DNA of 23,406 bases from JALYRV01 sp036675475 (GCA_036675475.1 JAKFEY010000060.1:1-23406), one strand, 5' to 3'; numbered from the stretch's first letter, positions 13,422-23,270 are shown. Notes: generated from the letters alone by a model not told the origin. Numbers and translations are program-made.

Positions 13422-14504
13422 TTGGGCACGCACCTCAACTTCGGCGCAGGCTCACTGGACGCGCTGGGCGCGACGGCGTGGGCGCTCGGCTTTCGCAAGA
13501 CGCTGCTCGTGTCGGACCCTGGCTTGCGCGGACTCCGCGATCGCGCCGCCGGCCTGCTGCTCAAGGCGGGCATCTCCGTTCATCTCTACGATCGCGTCGG
13601 CGTCAACCCCGACTCCGACATGGCGGAAGCGGGGCGCGCGTTTACCGAGCCGCTTGGCGTCGATTCGGTGATCGCGCTCGGCGGCGGCAGCGCGCTTGAC
13701 GCCGCGAAAGCCATCAACTTCCTGGTCACCAACGGCGGGCGCATGCAGGACTATCGCGGCTATGGCAAGGCCGCGCGGCCGCTGCTGCCCGCGATTGGCG
13801 TGCCGACCACGGCGGGCACGGGCAGCGAGGCGCAGAGCTACTGCGTGATCGCCGACAGCGAGACGCACATGAAGATGGCGTGCGGCGATCCGTCGGCCGC
13901 ATTCCGCGCGGTGATTCTCGATCCGGATCTCACCGCGTCGGCGCCGAAAGCCGTGCGCGCGGCGGCCGGCATCGACGCGGCGGCGCACGCGATTGAAACG
14001 TGGGTCACCACGCGCCGCTCGCCGCTGTCGCAAACCCTCTCGCGCGAAGCCTGGCGGCTGATCGCGCCGTCGCTGTTGCCGTCCATTGCGAGGACCGACG
14101 ATGCCGGCGTGCGCGCGGACATGCTGCTGGGATCGCACTACGCGGGCGCTGCGATCGAGGCGTCGATGCTGGGCGCCGCGCATGCGTGCGCCAATCCCCT
14201 CACCGCGCAGTACGGTACGCCGCACGGCGTGGCGCTCGGCATTCTGCTGCCGCACGTGATTCGCTGGAACGCTGAAGCGGTGAGCGGCGCCTACGAGGAA
14301 CTGGGCGGCGCGGAGCAGGTCGCGACGCTGATCGAAGGCGCCGTGAAGGCGGCCGGCTTCCCGTCGACGCTGCGCGCGCTGAACGCGAAGGACGAGCACC
14401 TCCCCGACCTCGCGATGCTCGCCGCCACGCAGTGGACGGGGACCTTCAATCCGAGGGAGCTGGGGACCGCCGGCGCCGCGGAGATCTACAAGCGCGCCCA
14501 ATAA
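13422..14504 (+). CDS. Iron-type (group III) alcohol dehydrogenase
   Basis: A 360-residue cytoplasmic NAD(P)-dependent enzyme. GGGSALDAAKA (88-98) binds the cofactor and PTTAGTGSE (128-136) is the family signature. The four metal ligands are all present with family spacing: D185, H189 (GIDAAAHAIE), H254 (GAAHACANPL) and H268 (YGTPHGVA). The N-terminus HLNFGAGSLDALG matches the family start, so the TTG at 13422 is taken as the start codon. It lies one base after the MFS stop, with a weak GGAA 4 bases upstream and GGAGG 15 bases upstream. Members reduce aldehydes or maleylacetate or oxidise alcohols; the sequence alone does not tell which. The stop codon lies inside the left arm of a 31-bp inverted repeat. 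Confidence 0.92.
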   Translation: MGTHLNFGAGSLDALGATAWALGFRKTLLVSDPGLRGLRDRAAGLLLKAGISVHLYDRVGVNPDSDMAEAGRAFTEPLGVDSVIALGGGSALDAAKAINFLVTNGGRMQDYRGYGKAARPLLPAIGVPTTAGTGSEAQSYCVIADSETHMKMACGDPSAAFRAVILDPDLTASAPKAVRAAAGIDAAAHAIETWVTTRRSPLSQTLSREAWRLIAPSLLPSIARTDDAGVRADMLLGSHYAGAAIEASMLGAAHACANPLTAQYGTPHGVALGILLPHVIRWNAEAVSGAYEELGGAEQVATLIEGAVKAAGFPSTLRALNAKDEHLPDLAMLAATQWTGTFNPRELGTAGAAEIYKRAQ

Positions 14505-14568
14505 TGGGGACGGGTCTAATTATTCACGCCAGCCAACCGTGAATAATTAGACCCGTCCCCATTATTGG
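14498..14568. terminator. Perfect 31-bp inverted repeat at the junction of convergent genes
   Basis: Arms 14498-14528 and 14538-14568 are perfect reverse complements around a 9-base loop. The core word is GGGGACGGGTCTAATTATTC. The left arm contains the dehydrogenase stop (14502-14504). The right arm and loop encode the last 12 residues of the minus-strand gene ending at 14524. TTTT follows the right arm on the plus strand, so it should terminate transcription of the dehydrogenase unit. The word is AT-richer than its neighbours and resembles the GGGGAC-type REP sequences linked to RAYT transposases (inference). Confidence 0.9.
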
Positions 14569-15312
14569 TTTTCCCAACATGGCCAGCCAGGTCAGGCCGG
14601 CGAACAACAGTGCCCACATCAACGCAACGACACGCACCGTCATGACGCCGGCGGCGGGGGTTCGTCGGCTCAGCAGCCATCCCAGAATCGGCAGCGCCTG
14701 CATGGCGTGCAGGCCGACGAAGTGCGCCGCGCGCAGGTCGCCGCCTTCGGTGCTCCAGTTCACGAACGGCAGGCCCGGGCCCCCGTCGGGCACACCGACG
14801 GCGTGCGCGTTGGCCGCCACCATCATGCCGCCCTCGAGGCCGCCCACGATGAAGAGCAGCAGGCCCAGGCGGATGCCGGCGAGCAGCGCGCGTGGCATCG
14901 GCTCGGGAGCACGCAGGAACAGGATCAGCAGCCACGCGACCAGCCCGGTGTTGATCATGATGAGGAGGCCCATCGCGGCGAACACCATCACGTCGAAGAC
15001 ACTGCGCTGGTTGAAGTGCGATGTCGTCCCTCGCGCCGCCTGCATGACGATCAGGACGATCTCCAGCGACATCACAAGCAGCACGCCCCAGCCAATGAGC
15101 GATCGTGTGCGCCGATAGCCGCGCACGCGCGGGAGCATCCACGCGAGCGTGATCAGATAGATGCCGACCGAGACGAGGAACTTCGCGGGCTTGATCCACG
15201 GGTTGATGCCGAGAATCAGGCGGTCGTCGATCGCCATCGCCGCGAGCACCGGCACGAGGGCCGCGAGGTGCAGAAGGCCGGCAAGCAGCAGCGGTCGATG
15301 CATCGGCGTCAC
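14524..15312 (-). CDS. Unknown multi-spanning membrane protein, last gene of the symporter/Aba4 cluster
   Basis: A 262-residue protein with about seven hydrophobic helices. Notable polar sites inside or next to helices are INPWIKPAKF (36-45), QAARGTTSHFNQ after the third helix, and RAAHFVGLHAMQ, an HX4H pair that could bind a metal, haem or a pigment. I recognise it only as a conserved uncharacterised type, not a named family. GTG at 15312 is the preferred start (GGGAG 6 bases upstream); ATG at 15303 is possible. It begins 3 bases after the Aba4-like stop, so it is surely co-translated with it. Its final 12 residues (MGTGLIIHGWLA) come from the inverted repeat at 14498-14568, so the native C-terminus was probably altered by that element. 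Confidence 0.75.
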   Translation of the reverse strand: MTPMHRPLLLAGLLHLAALVPVLAAMAIDDRLILGINPWIKPAKFLVSVGIYLITLAWMLPRVRGYRRTRSLIGWGVLLVMSLEIVLIVMQAARGTTSHFNQRSVFDVMVFAAMGLLIMINTGLVAWLLILFLRAPEPMPRALLAGIRLGLLLFIVGGLEGGMMVAANAHAVGVPDGGPGLPFVNWSTEGGDLRAAHFVGLHAMQALPILGWLLSRRTPAAGVMTVRVVALMWALLFAGLTWLAMLGKPIMGTGLIIHGWLA

Positions 15313-15315
15313 GGC

Positions 15316-15730
15316 CTACTCCCTGCCGGGCAGCTTGCGCACGACCGCCAGGCGAATGATGAAGTACAGCAGCAGTCCCACCGGGCCGACCAGGAACGTG
15401 AGCACCAGGCATGGAATGACGAGCAGGTGCGGAACGTTCAGGCGCATCGCGTCGCGCACTTCCCAGGCGCCGATGAACAGATCGAACGCGAGGTAGTGCA
15501 CCCATCCCGCCAGCAGCAGCCACTGGCTCGAGAACAGACGCTCCACTTGCGCCAGCGACGCGAAGCCGGCGCCTTCAGGCGGCGTGTTCATGACGAGCAG
15601 CGTGAGATAGACGATACCGAGCGCCGCCGGCACCGCGTAGGCCGCCACGATGCGCGTCCAGCGCGATCGCGGAAGAAACACGAGCATCAGCCACGCGGGC
15701 ACGACCGTGAGGTTGACGAACGAAAAGGTA

Positions 15731-15744
<14 letters not shown>
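15316..15744 (-). CDS. Aba4-like (DUF4281) membrane protein
   Basis: A 142-residue protein with four predicted helices. WLMLVFLPRSRWTR, FSSQWLLLAGWVHYLAFDLFIGAWEVRDA and VPHLLVIPCLVLTFLVGPVGLLLY are characteristic of the family named after plant ABA4, which is needed for neoxanthin formation. Bacterial members are of unknown function, and no carotenoid gene is seen here. ATG at 15744 is chosen because GGAGG (15756-15752) lies 7 bases upstream. It overlaps the end of the symporter gene by 14 bases. The family call rests on the WVHYLAFDLFIG and PCLxLTFLxGPxGLLLY motifs. Confidence 0.85.
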
Positions 15745-17343
<1,599 letters not shown>

Positions 17344-17347
<4 letters not shown>

Positions 17348-17532
17348 TCTGCTGGCCAGGCGAACTTGACCAGCGCCCACATCAGGGCGGCGCAGGCGGC
17401 GCAGTAAATGGCGTGATAGAAGAGGCCGACCGGCAGCACGCCGAAGACGAGGCGGCCGTCGCGCCAGAACCAGAAGTCCTGGTGCAGCAGGTACAGGGTC
17501 AGCGTCGCGATGGCGAGCGCAAGCTTGGGCAT
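17344..17532 (-). CDS. DUF3311 small membrane protein, symporter partner
   Basis: A 62-residue protein with two hydrophobic segments (LALAIATLTLYLLHQDFWFW and IYCAACAALMWALVKFAWPAE). LHQDFWFWRDGRLVFGVLPVGLFYH is the DUF3311 core. Such proteins commonly precede sodium:solute symporter genes, as here, and may be accessory subunits. GGTGATC lies 5 bases before ATG 17532 and matches the extended anti-Shine-Dalgarno complement. Its stop overlaps the symporter start by 4 bases. It is the first of four overlapping or adjoining minus-strand genes. Confidence 0.85.
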
Positions 17533-17570
17533 CGTCAGATCACCAGTTCATCAAATCGCAGGTCAACAAA

Positions 17571-17576
17571 TATACT
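17571..17576 (+). promoter_or_regulatory. Candidate leaderless -10 element (TATACT)
   Basis: TATACT lies exactly 6 bases before ATG 17583; a weak -35 TTCATC is at 17547-17552. The whole divergent gap to the DUF3311 gene is only 50 bp. No Shine-Dalgarno sequence precedes the ATG. Confidence 0.5.
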
Positions 17577-17582
17577 TTGGCG

Positions 17583-18038
17583 ATGCACTGGATAGCTTTT
17601 GCGTTTGGCGCGGCGATGTCGTGGGGGCTGTACGGCCCCATGATGCACCAGGGACAGGTGAAGCTCGGAAGCCCGTTCCGCGCGCTGCTCTGCGTGGGCG
17701 CCGCCTACTTCGTGATCGGCGTCATCGTGCCTGTCATCGCGCTGATGTCGCAGGGACAGCTGACCCGTGCCGGATGGAACATGGACGGCATCGTCGGCGC
17801 GTCGGCCGCGGGCGCGCTTGGCGCGCTTGGCGCCGTCTGCATCATCTATGCATTCCGCGCGGGCGGCGTGCCGGCCTACGTGATGCCGCTGGTGTTTGGC
17901 GGCGCGCCCATCATCAACGCGCTGTATACGATGTGGCTGCATCCGCCGAAAGTCGCGCCCAACCCGCTGCTGTACGTGGGCATGCTGATGGTCGGCGCCG
18001 GCGCCGCGATGGTGCTGTACTTCAAGCCGCAAGCGTAA
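17583..18038 (+). CDS. Half-size EamA/DMT-like membrane protein
   Basis: A 151-residue protein with about five helices. It opens with MHWIAFAFGAAMSWGLYGPMMHQGQ, and the C-terminal half (VCIIYAFRAGGVPAYVMPLVFGGAPIINALYTMW ... LLYVGMLMVGAGAAMVLYFKP) resembles one EamA repeat of drug/metabolite transporters. Full transporters carry two repeats in about 300 residues, so this would need to dimerise. ATG at 17583 is preferred over an in-frame TTG at 17577, which would lie against the TATACT hexamer. Its TAA overlaps the ATG of the DUF5916 gene (TAATG), so the two are coupled. Substrate unknown; similarity to EamA is moderate. Confidence 0.7.
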   Translation: MHWIAFAFGAAMSWGLYGPMMHQGQVKLGSPFRALLCVGAAYFVIGVIVPVIALMSQGQLTRAGWNMDGIVGASAAGALGALGAVCIIYAFRAGGVPAYVMPLVFGGAPIINALYTMWLHPPKVAPNPLLYVGMLMVGAGAAMVLYFKPQA

Positions 18039-20314
18039 TGGTTCAGGGGTTCGGCGGTTCGAAGGTTCAAACGTTCGCTGGTGTCGCTCGCGCCGTGGCG
18101 CTCGCGACAGTGTTCGCCGCACCTGCCTCGGCGCAGACGCTGGCGCCGCGGCCGTCGCTGGCGGCCGTGAAGGTGGCGCAGGCGCCTGTCGTCGACGGGC
18201 GCATCGACGGCGATGCGGCGTGGGACGCGGCGCCGGCCGGGGGCGGGTTCACACAGGTCGCGCCATCGCAGGGCGCGCCGATGTCGGAGCGCACCGAAAT
18301 CCGCGTCGTCTACACCGACACGACGCTGTATGTCGGCATCACCGCCTTCGACGCCACGCCCTCGGACATCGTCTCGGCCAATCCCAAACGCGACGGCGCG
18401 CTCGATGAGACCGACAGCGTCCGCCTGATTCTCGATACCTATCGCGATCGCCAGAGCGGCTTCGTCTTCGGCACGAGCCCCGCGGCGCTCGAGTACGACG
18501 CGCAGGTCGTCAACGAGGGCCAGGGCGGCAACTTCACGTCGGGACAGGCAGGCGGATCGGGCGGCGGCTTCAACATCAACTGGGACGGCACGTGGCGCGT
18601 GGCCACGGCCATCACCGATGCAGGCTGGAGCGCCGAGTTCGCGATTCCGTTTCGCACCTTGCGCTATCCCGACGATCCGGAGCAGCGCTGGGGCTTCAAC
18701 GTGCAGCGCACCATCCGGCGCCGCAACGAATCCGGATTCTGGGCGCAGATGCCGCGGCAGTACGATCTCAATCGCCTGTCGATGGCCGGCGAGCTCACGG
18801 GCCTGCAGATCCCACAGCAGCGCAACCTGAAGATCTTTCCCTACGTGCTCGGGCTCGCGCGCAACGGCATGGGCGCCGGCCGCACGATCAGCAAAGGCGA
18901 GATTGGCGCCGACGTGAAATACAGCGTGACGCCAAGCCTCACGCTCGACGTCACCGTCAACACCGACTTCGCGCAGGTCGAGGTGGACGAGCAGCAGATC
19001 AATCTCGATCGCTTCACGCTGTTCTTCCCGGAGAAGCGTCCCTTCTTTCTCGAGAACGCAGGCTTGTTCAGCGTCGGCAGCCCCGGCGAAGCGGAGATCT
19101 TCTTCAGCCGCAGCATCGGCATCGGCCCCGGCGGCGAACCGATTCCGATACTCGCCGGCGCGCGTTTGTCGGGCCGCGTCGGCGGCGCCACCATCGGCCT
19201 GCTCAACATGCAGACCGAGGGCGTGGACGATGTGGCGACGCCGGAGAATTTCACGGTCGCGCGCATCCGGCGCGATCTGCCGAACCGCTCCGCGATCGGC
19301 GCGATCTTCGTGAACAGACAGGCCACCGGCTCGGACCGGCCGGTCGCCGGCGCTGACGCTCCGGCCCACAACAGATCCGTGGCGGTCGACGGACGATGGG
19401 GCATCGGGCGCTACGGGCTGATCTCCGGCTTCGTGGCCCGCACGTTCACGCCCGGCGCCGACGACTCGGAAACGGCGTATCAGATATCGGCGGCGCGCAC
19501 CGCGCCGGCCTGGGATTTGACGGGCGCTTACACGGAGACCGGCCGCGACTTCAATCCGGCCGTCGGCTTCCTCAGCCGGCGCAACGGCTGGCGCAAGCCG
19601 GAATTCCTGACCATGCACCGGATCCGGCCGGAAGACTTCATCGGCATCCAGGAGCTGCGGCCGCATGTGTCGTACCGCGGCTACTGGAACCAGGACGGCT
19701 TTCAGGAAACCGGCTACGCGCACATCGACAACCACTGGGAGTTCAAGAGCGGCTGGGAAGTGCACACCGGCGTGAACCTCACGCGCGAGGGCGTGGTGCG
19801 CGCGTTTCCCTTGAGTGGTGTGACGGTGCCATCGGGCACGTACGACCATCGCGAAGTCCAGATCGTCGGCTTCACGCCGCGGTCGAAGCGGCTGGCCTAC
19901 AACAACCGCTTCACGATCGGCGGGTTCTTCGGCGGCGATCGCGTGTCGCAGTCGCACACGGTGCGGCTGCGCGCGAGCGACACGTTCACGGGCGAGATGA
20001 CCTGGTCGCGCAACGACGTGGATCTGCCGCTGGGCAGCTTCGTCACCAACCTGCTGCGCGCGCGCGTGAGCTATTCGTTCACGCCGCGCATGTTCTTGCA
20101 GAGCCTCGCGCAGTACAACGACTCGGCGCGCCTCTGGTCGCTCAACGCGCGGTTCGGATGGCTCCAGAACGCCAACACCGGCCTCTTCATCGTCTACAAC
20201 GACGCGCAGCTGACCGACGACATCTTCGAGCCCGGGCATGGCCCGCGCTTCGGCGATCGGTCCGATCGCTCGCTCACGATCAAGATCAGCCGCGTGTTCG
20301 ACGTGTTGCGCTAG
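18038..20314 (+). CDS. CBM9-like/DUF5916 outer-membrane-type protein
   Basis: A 758-residue exported protein. The signal peptide runs to about residue 33 (ATVFAAPASA-Q). Residues 44-240 form a carbohydrate-binding-module-9-like sandwich: PVVDGRIDGDAAWDAA, RTEIRVVYTDTTLYVGITAFD, ETDSVRLILDTYRDRQSGFVFGTSP and GWSAEFAIPFRTLRY. From about 240 on is the DUF5916 region: VTVNTDFAQVEVDEQQINLDRF, FFPEKRPFFLENAGLF and FFSRSIGIG, followed by amphipathic strands ending in LTIKISRVFDVLR, which suggests a beta-barrel. Members are widespread in Bacteroidota and Acidobacteriota and their function is not established. The start at 18038 overlaps the preceding stop; its first 11 codons are encoded by octameric GGTTC repeats. 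Confidence 0.88.
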   Translation: MVQGFGGSKVQTFAGVARAVALATVFAAPASAQTLAPRPSLAAVKVAQAPVVDGRIDGDAAWDAAPAGGGFTQVAPSQGAPMSERTEIRVVYTDTTLYVGITAFDATPSDIVSANPKRDGALDETDSVRLILDTYRDRQSGFVFGTSPAALEYDAQVVNEGQGGNFTSGQAGGSGGGFNINWDGTWRVATAITDAGWSAEFAIPFRTLRYPDDPEQRWGFNVQRTIRRRNESGFWAQMPRQYDLNRLSMAGELTGLQIPQQRNLKIFPYVLGLARNGMGAGRTISKGEIGADVKYSVTPSLTLDVTVNTDFAQVEVDEQQINLDRFTLFFPEKRPFFLENAGLFSVGSPGEAEIFFSRSIGIGPGGEPIPILAGARLSGRVGGATIGLLNMQTEGVDDVATPENFTVARIRRDLPNRSAIGAIFVNRQATGSDRPVAGADAPAHNRSVAVDGRWGIGRYGLISGFVARTFTPGADDSETAYQISAARTAPAWDLTGAYTETGRDFNPAVGFLSRRNGWRKPEFLTMHRIRPEDFIGIQELRPHVSYRGYWNQDGFQETGYAHIDNHWEFKSGWEVHTGVNLTREGVVRAFPLSGVTVPSGTYDHREVQIVGFTPRSKRLAYNNRFTIGGFFGGDRVSQSHTVRLRASDTFTGEMTWSRNDVDLPLGSFVTNLLRARVSYSFTPRMFLQSLAQYNDSARLWSLNARFGWLQNANTGLFIVYNDAQLTDDIFEPGHGPRFGDRSDRSLTIKISRVFDVLR
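18040..18079 (+). repeat. Octameric GGTTCNNN tandem repeat over a start codon
   Basis: Five units of exactly 8 bp: GGTTCAGG, GGTTCGGC, GGTTCGAA, GGTTCAAA and CGTTCGCT. The run begins with the G of the ATG at 18038 and encodes the head of the signal peptide (VQGFGGSKVQTFA). The first five bases of the unit are conserved and the last three vary. Confidence 0.9.
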
Positions 20315-20319
20315 CTGTA

Positions 20320-20339
20320 CGCAGGGCTAAAGCCCTGCG
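20320..20339. terminator. REP-like hairpin between convergent genes
   Basis: CGCAGGGCT (20320-20328), loop AA, AGCCCTGCG (20331-20339): a perfect 9-bp stem starting 5 bases after the DUF5916 stop. It lies between convergent genes (next stop at 20372) and is a close relative of the hairpin at 10008-10027. Probably a bidirectional terminator or REP element. Confidence 0.65.
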
Positions 20340-20371
20340 CTACCGCATGCGCCTCCAGAGGCTCGCGCGCC

Positions 20372-21649
20372 CTACCGCGCCTTTCGATCCCCGATCACCC
20401 ACAGGTGCGTCTTCGTGCGCAGGAAGAGTTGCCCCTGCGAGACGGCGATCGAGCTGAGGGTGTAGTCGTTCATCGCGTTCTCTGCGACGATCTCGAACTT
20501 CGGGCCGGCTTTGTAGACCGAGGTGATGCCTTCTTCGCTGGTCACGTAGATGTGACCGTCGGCGAGGACGGGCGAGGCGCTGTAGGTGCCGGGCGGCAGG
20601 CGCTCGGGACCATAGGCGACGGCGCCGGTCTTCAGATCGAGCGCGAAGGCCTGGCCGCCGTCGCGCACCACATACAGCAGCGTGCCGTCGGTGACAGGCG
20701 TCGGCACGTCGGGCCCCTGATCGAACGACCACAGCGTGGGCGGCGTGCCCGTGCCGCGTTCGCCGACATTCAGCACGAGCATCGGCCGCACGCGCGTCGG
20801 GGCAATCACGATGTCCTGCCACACGACCGGCGACGCCACGATGCGATACGCGCCGTTGTTCTGGGGATTGAGCCCGTCGACACGCCACAGCTCCTTGCCT
20901 GACGCCGGATCGTGGCCGGTGACGATGTCGCCGCCGGTGATGACGATTTCCGAGGCGCGGCCGCGGCGCACGACGGCGGGCGTGGTGTAGGAGTCGGGCG
21001 ACTCGCGAATGGCGTTGGTCGGCCGCTCAATCTTCCATTCCGTCTTCCCCGTCGCGCCGTCGATGCGCAGCAGATAGGACGGGTCGTCGGTCTTCATGCC
21101 GTGCAGCACCTGCACGATCAGGTCGCCATCCATCAGCAGCGGGGACGAGGCGTATTCCCAGTTGAGACCGAACGCGCCGTAGTCCTGCTGAATGTCGCGC
21201 GACCACTTCTCGGCGCCCGCGAAGTCGAAGGCCTTGAGCACGCCGACGCCGGTCATCACCCAGACGGTGCGGCCATCGGTAACGGGCGAGGGCGACGACA
21301 TGTTCTGCTTGCGGCCCTGTTTGTTACCGCCGGCGATGGGGCGCTTCCAGACCACGTCCTTCTTGTTGCGATCGACGGCCCAGAGCTCGAGGTCGCCGGT
21401 GAATTCCCCGGTGGCGATATTGAGGAACACGCGGTCGCCCCAGATGATGGGCGTGGCGCCGGTGCGCGAGGGGGTCGCCAGCTTCCAGGCGATGTTCTCG
21501 GTGGGCGACCACGCGCGCGGCAGGCCGGTTTCGGCGCTGACGCCATTGAGCTGCGGTCCGCGCCACTGCGGCCAGTTGCGGGCAGACACCACGGCGCCGG
21601 CGGCCACGATGAAACACAGGGCGATCAGGACGGTGGGCGATCGGCGCAT
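20372..21649 (-). CDS. Secreted PQQ-type beta-propeller protein
   Basis: A 425-residue protein. The signal peptide is MRRSPTVLIALCFIVAAGAVVSA (cleavage near residue 23), followed by NWPQWRGPQLNGVSAETGLP, closely matching the opening of the truncated gene at 2144 and of the propeller at 2288. Blade motifs: AVDRNKKDVVW, AFDFAGAEKW, RIDGATGKTEW, GHDPASGKELW and ALDLKTGAVAYG. No CXXCH or membrane anchor. ATG at 21649 is chosen because AGGAG (21659-21655) lies 5 bases upstream and it starts a proper signal peptide; an in-frame ATG at 21697 would add 16 residues and overlap the promoter gap. It is divergent from the TPR gene. Ligand and function unknown. Confidence 0.87.
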   Translation of the reverse strand: MRRSPTVLIALCFIVAAGAVVSARNWPQWRGPQLNGVSAETGLPRAWSPTENIAWKLATPSRTGATPIIWGDRVFLNIATGEFTGDLELWAVDRNKKDVVWKRPIAGGNKQGRKQNMSSPSPVTDGRTVWVMTGVGVLKAFDFAGAEKWSRDIQQDYGAFGLNWEYASSPLLMDGDLIVQVLHGMKTDDPSYLLRIDGATGKTEWKIERPTNAIRESPDSYTTPAVVRRGRASEIVITGGDIVTGHDPASGKELWRVDGLNPQNNGAYRIVASPVVWQDIVIAPTRVRPMLVLNVGERGTGTPPTLWSFDQGPDVPTPVTDGTLLYVVRDGGQAFALDLKTGAVAYGPERLPPGTYSASPVLADGHIYVTSEEGITSVYKAGPKFEIVAENAMNDYTLSSIAVSQGQLFLRTKTHLWVIGDRKAR

Positions 21650-21669
21650 GGGGTCTCCTGCAGGCAGAT

Positions 21670-21675
21670 TACAAT
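21670..21675 (+). promoter_or_regulatory. Possible -10 element (TACAAT) of the TPR gene
   Basis: TACAAT lies 24 bases before ATG 21700 in the 50-bp divergent gap, predicting a leader of about 18 bases. The same hexamer occurs at 2157 ahead of another secreted-protein gene. No clear -35 box. Confidence 0.35.
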
Positions 21676-21699
21676 ACGGGACACTCAAGCGTTTCACGC

Positions 21700-23178
21700 A
21701 TGACGATTTTCAGTATCAGCCGGCTTGCCCTGGCCATTGGCGCGATTCTGCTCTCCAGCTGGACCGTTCTCGCCCAGACGCCGGCCCCGCCGGCCGAATC
21801 CGCGGCCGCTCTCAACGAGGAAGCGAAGCGCATTTCGAGCGACAACCCGCAGAAGTCCGGCGAGATCGCGCGGCATGCGCTCACGCTGGCGCGTGCGGCC
21901 GGTGACGCGGTGAACGCCGCCGAGGCGCTGCACAACCTGGCCGTCGTGCAGCGCAACATGGGTCGCTACGATTTGGCCGCGGACTTCGCGCAGCAGTCGG
22001 CCGACGCCTACGCCGCCGCGGGCCACCGCAAAGGACAGGCGCAGGGCTTCAACACGCTCGGCTTGATCAGCAGCGATCGCGGCGACTATCCGCGCGCGCT
22101 CGAGTTCCATCACAAGGCGCTCGCCATCCGCCTCGAGATCAATGACGAGGAGGGGCTCAGCTACTCGTACAACAACCTGGGCAACATGTACCGGAACGTC
22201 CAGGACTACACGCGCGCGCTCGAGAATCATTTCAAGGCGCTCGAGATCAAGAAGCGGCTGAACGACCGGTCGAGCCTGGCGTTCTCGTACGCCAACATCG
22301 GAACGGTCTACAGCACGATGGGCGACGTGCCCAAGGCGCTCGAGGCGCTGCGCGAAGCGCTGCGGTTGCGACAGGAGCTCGGCGAAGCACGCTACGTCGC
22401 GAGCACGTACAACGCGATCGGCCTCGCGCTCGACGAAAGCGATCCCTCGGCTGCGCTCGCCGAATTCGAGAAGGCGCTGGCGATCCGCGAGCGGCTCAAC
22501 GATCGGCGCGGCACCGCCGGCACGCTCGCGAACATCGGCGAAATGCAACGGCGGCTGGATCGGCCCGATCTGGCCGTCGTCACGCTCACGCGCGCGCTCG
22601 CGATCGCCGACGAGATTCGCGCGCCGGTGCTGCAGATCGAAATGTATGACCACCTCGCAACGGCCGAGGCCGCCCGGGGCAACTTCCAGGCGGCGTACGA
22701 CTGGCACCAGAAGTACGCGACGCTGAAAGACCAGACGTTCAACCAGCAGAACTCCGACCGCCTCAACCGGCTCAACGCCGCGTACGAAGCGACGCAGCGC
22801 GAGCAGCAGATCCGGCTGCTCAACAAGGAAGCGGAGCTGCAGCAGGCGCGGCTGCAGCGCCTGCAGATCATCGGCGGCGCCGGCGCGCTGCTGCTGATCG
22901 CGCTGCTGGCGCTCTACGCCCATCGCCGCAACTCCGAGCGCCGCTATCGCCGCCAGGCGGCGGAGCTGCAGGCCGCCATCGATGCGGCGAAAACGCTGCG
23001 CGGACTGCTGCCGATCTGCGCGTCGTGCAAGAAGATTCGCGACGACCGCGGCTCGTGGCAGCCCATGGAGAGCTACATCAGCGCCCGCTCAGACGCCGAC
23101 TTCACGCACGGCTACTGCCCCAGCTGCTCGGACGACATCATCAACGACGCCGCCCGCAGCGAATCGCGGCTGATCTAG
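21700..23178 (+). CDS. TPR membrane protein with C-terminal Cys4 'CASCKKIRDD' domain
   Basis: A 492-residue protein. Signal peptide 1-26 (TVLAQ); five to seven tetratricopeptide repeats from about 50 to 340, with a regular NNLGNMYRNxxDYxRALExxxKALEI pattern; a coiled coil (about 350-388, rich in Gln, Glu, Arg); and one transmembrane helix (390-407). The C-terminus then carries LPICASCKKIRDDRGSWQP (438-456) and GYCPSC (471-476). Two CXXC pairs 30 residues apart suggest zinc binding. The same tail is common at the C-terminus of PAS, GGDEF and receiver-type signalling proteins, but its role is unknown. TPR-coiled coil-helix is the usual input half of TPR sensor kinases; here no kinase domain follows. 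Topology: TPRs periplasmic, Cys tail cytoplasmic. Confidence 0.85.
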   Translation: MTIFSISRLALAIGAILLSSWTVLAQTPAPPAESAAALNEEAKRISSDNPQKSGEIARHALTLARAAGDAVNAAEALHNLAVVQRNMGRYDLAADFAQQSADAYAAAGHRKGQAQGFNTLGLISSDRGDYPRALEFHHKALAIRLEINDEEGLSYSYNNLGNMYRNVQDYTRALENHFKALEIKKRLNDRSSLAFSYANIGTVYSTMGDVPKALEALREALRLRQELGEARYVASTYNAIGLALDESDPSAALAEFEKALAIRERLNDRRGTAGTLANIGEMQRRLDRPDLAVVTLTRALAIADEIRAPVLQIEMYDHLATAEAARGNFQAAYDWHQKYATLKDQTFNQQNSDRLNRLNAAYEATQREQQIRLLNKEAELQQARLQRLQIIGGAGALLLIALLALYAHRRNSERRYRRQAAELQAAIDAAKTLRGLLPICASCKKIRDDRGSWQPMESYISARSDADFTHGYCPSCSDDIINDAARSESRLI

Positions 23179-23270
23179 CAACAGACGGGCGGCCGGCTCG
23201 AAGGCCGTGCGCATGGCGCTCGCTTACGCCGGCGTTCCGAGGCCCCGGTGAGCCGCGCGAACGGCGCTCG

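Noticed and set aside
17876..20239. 787-codon open frame on the minus strand
   Set aside because: Antisense to the CBM9/DUF5916 gene, which has clear family motifs, a signal peptide and a coupled start. The antisense product has no domain.
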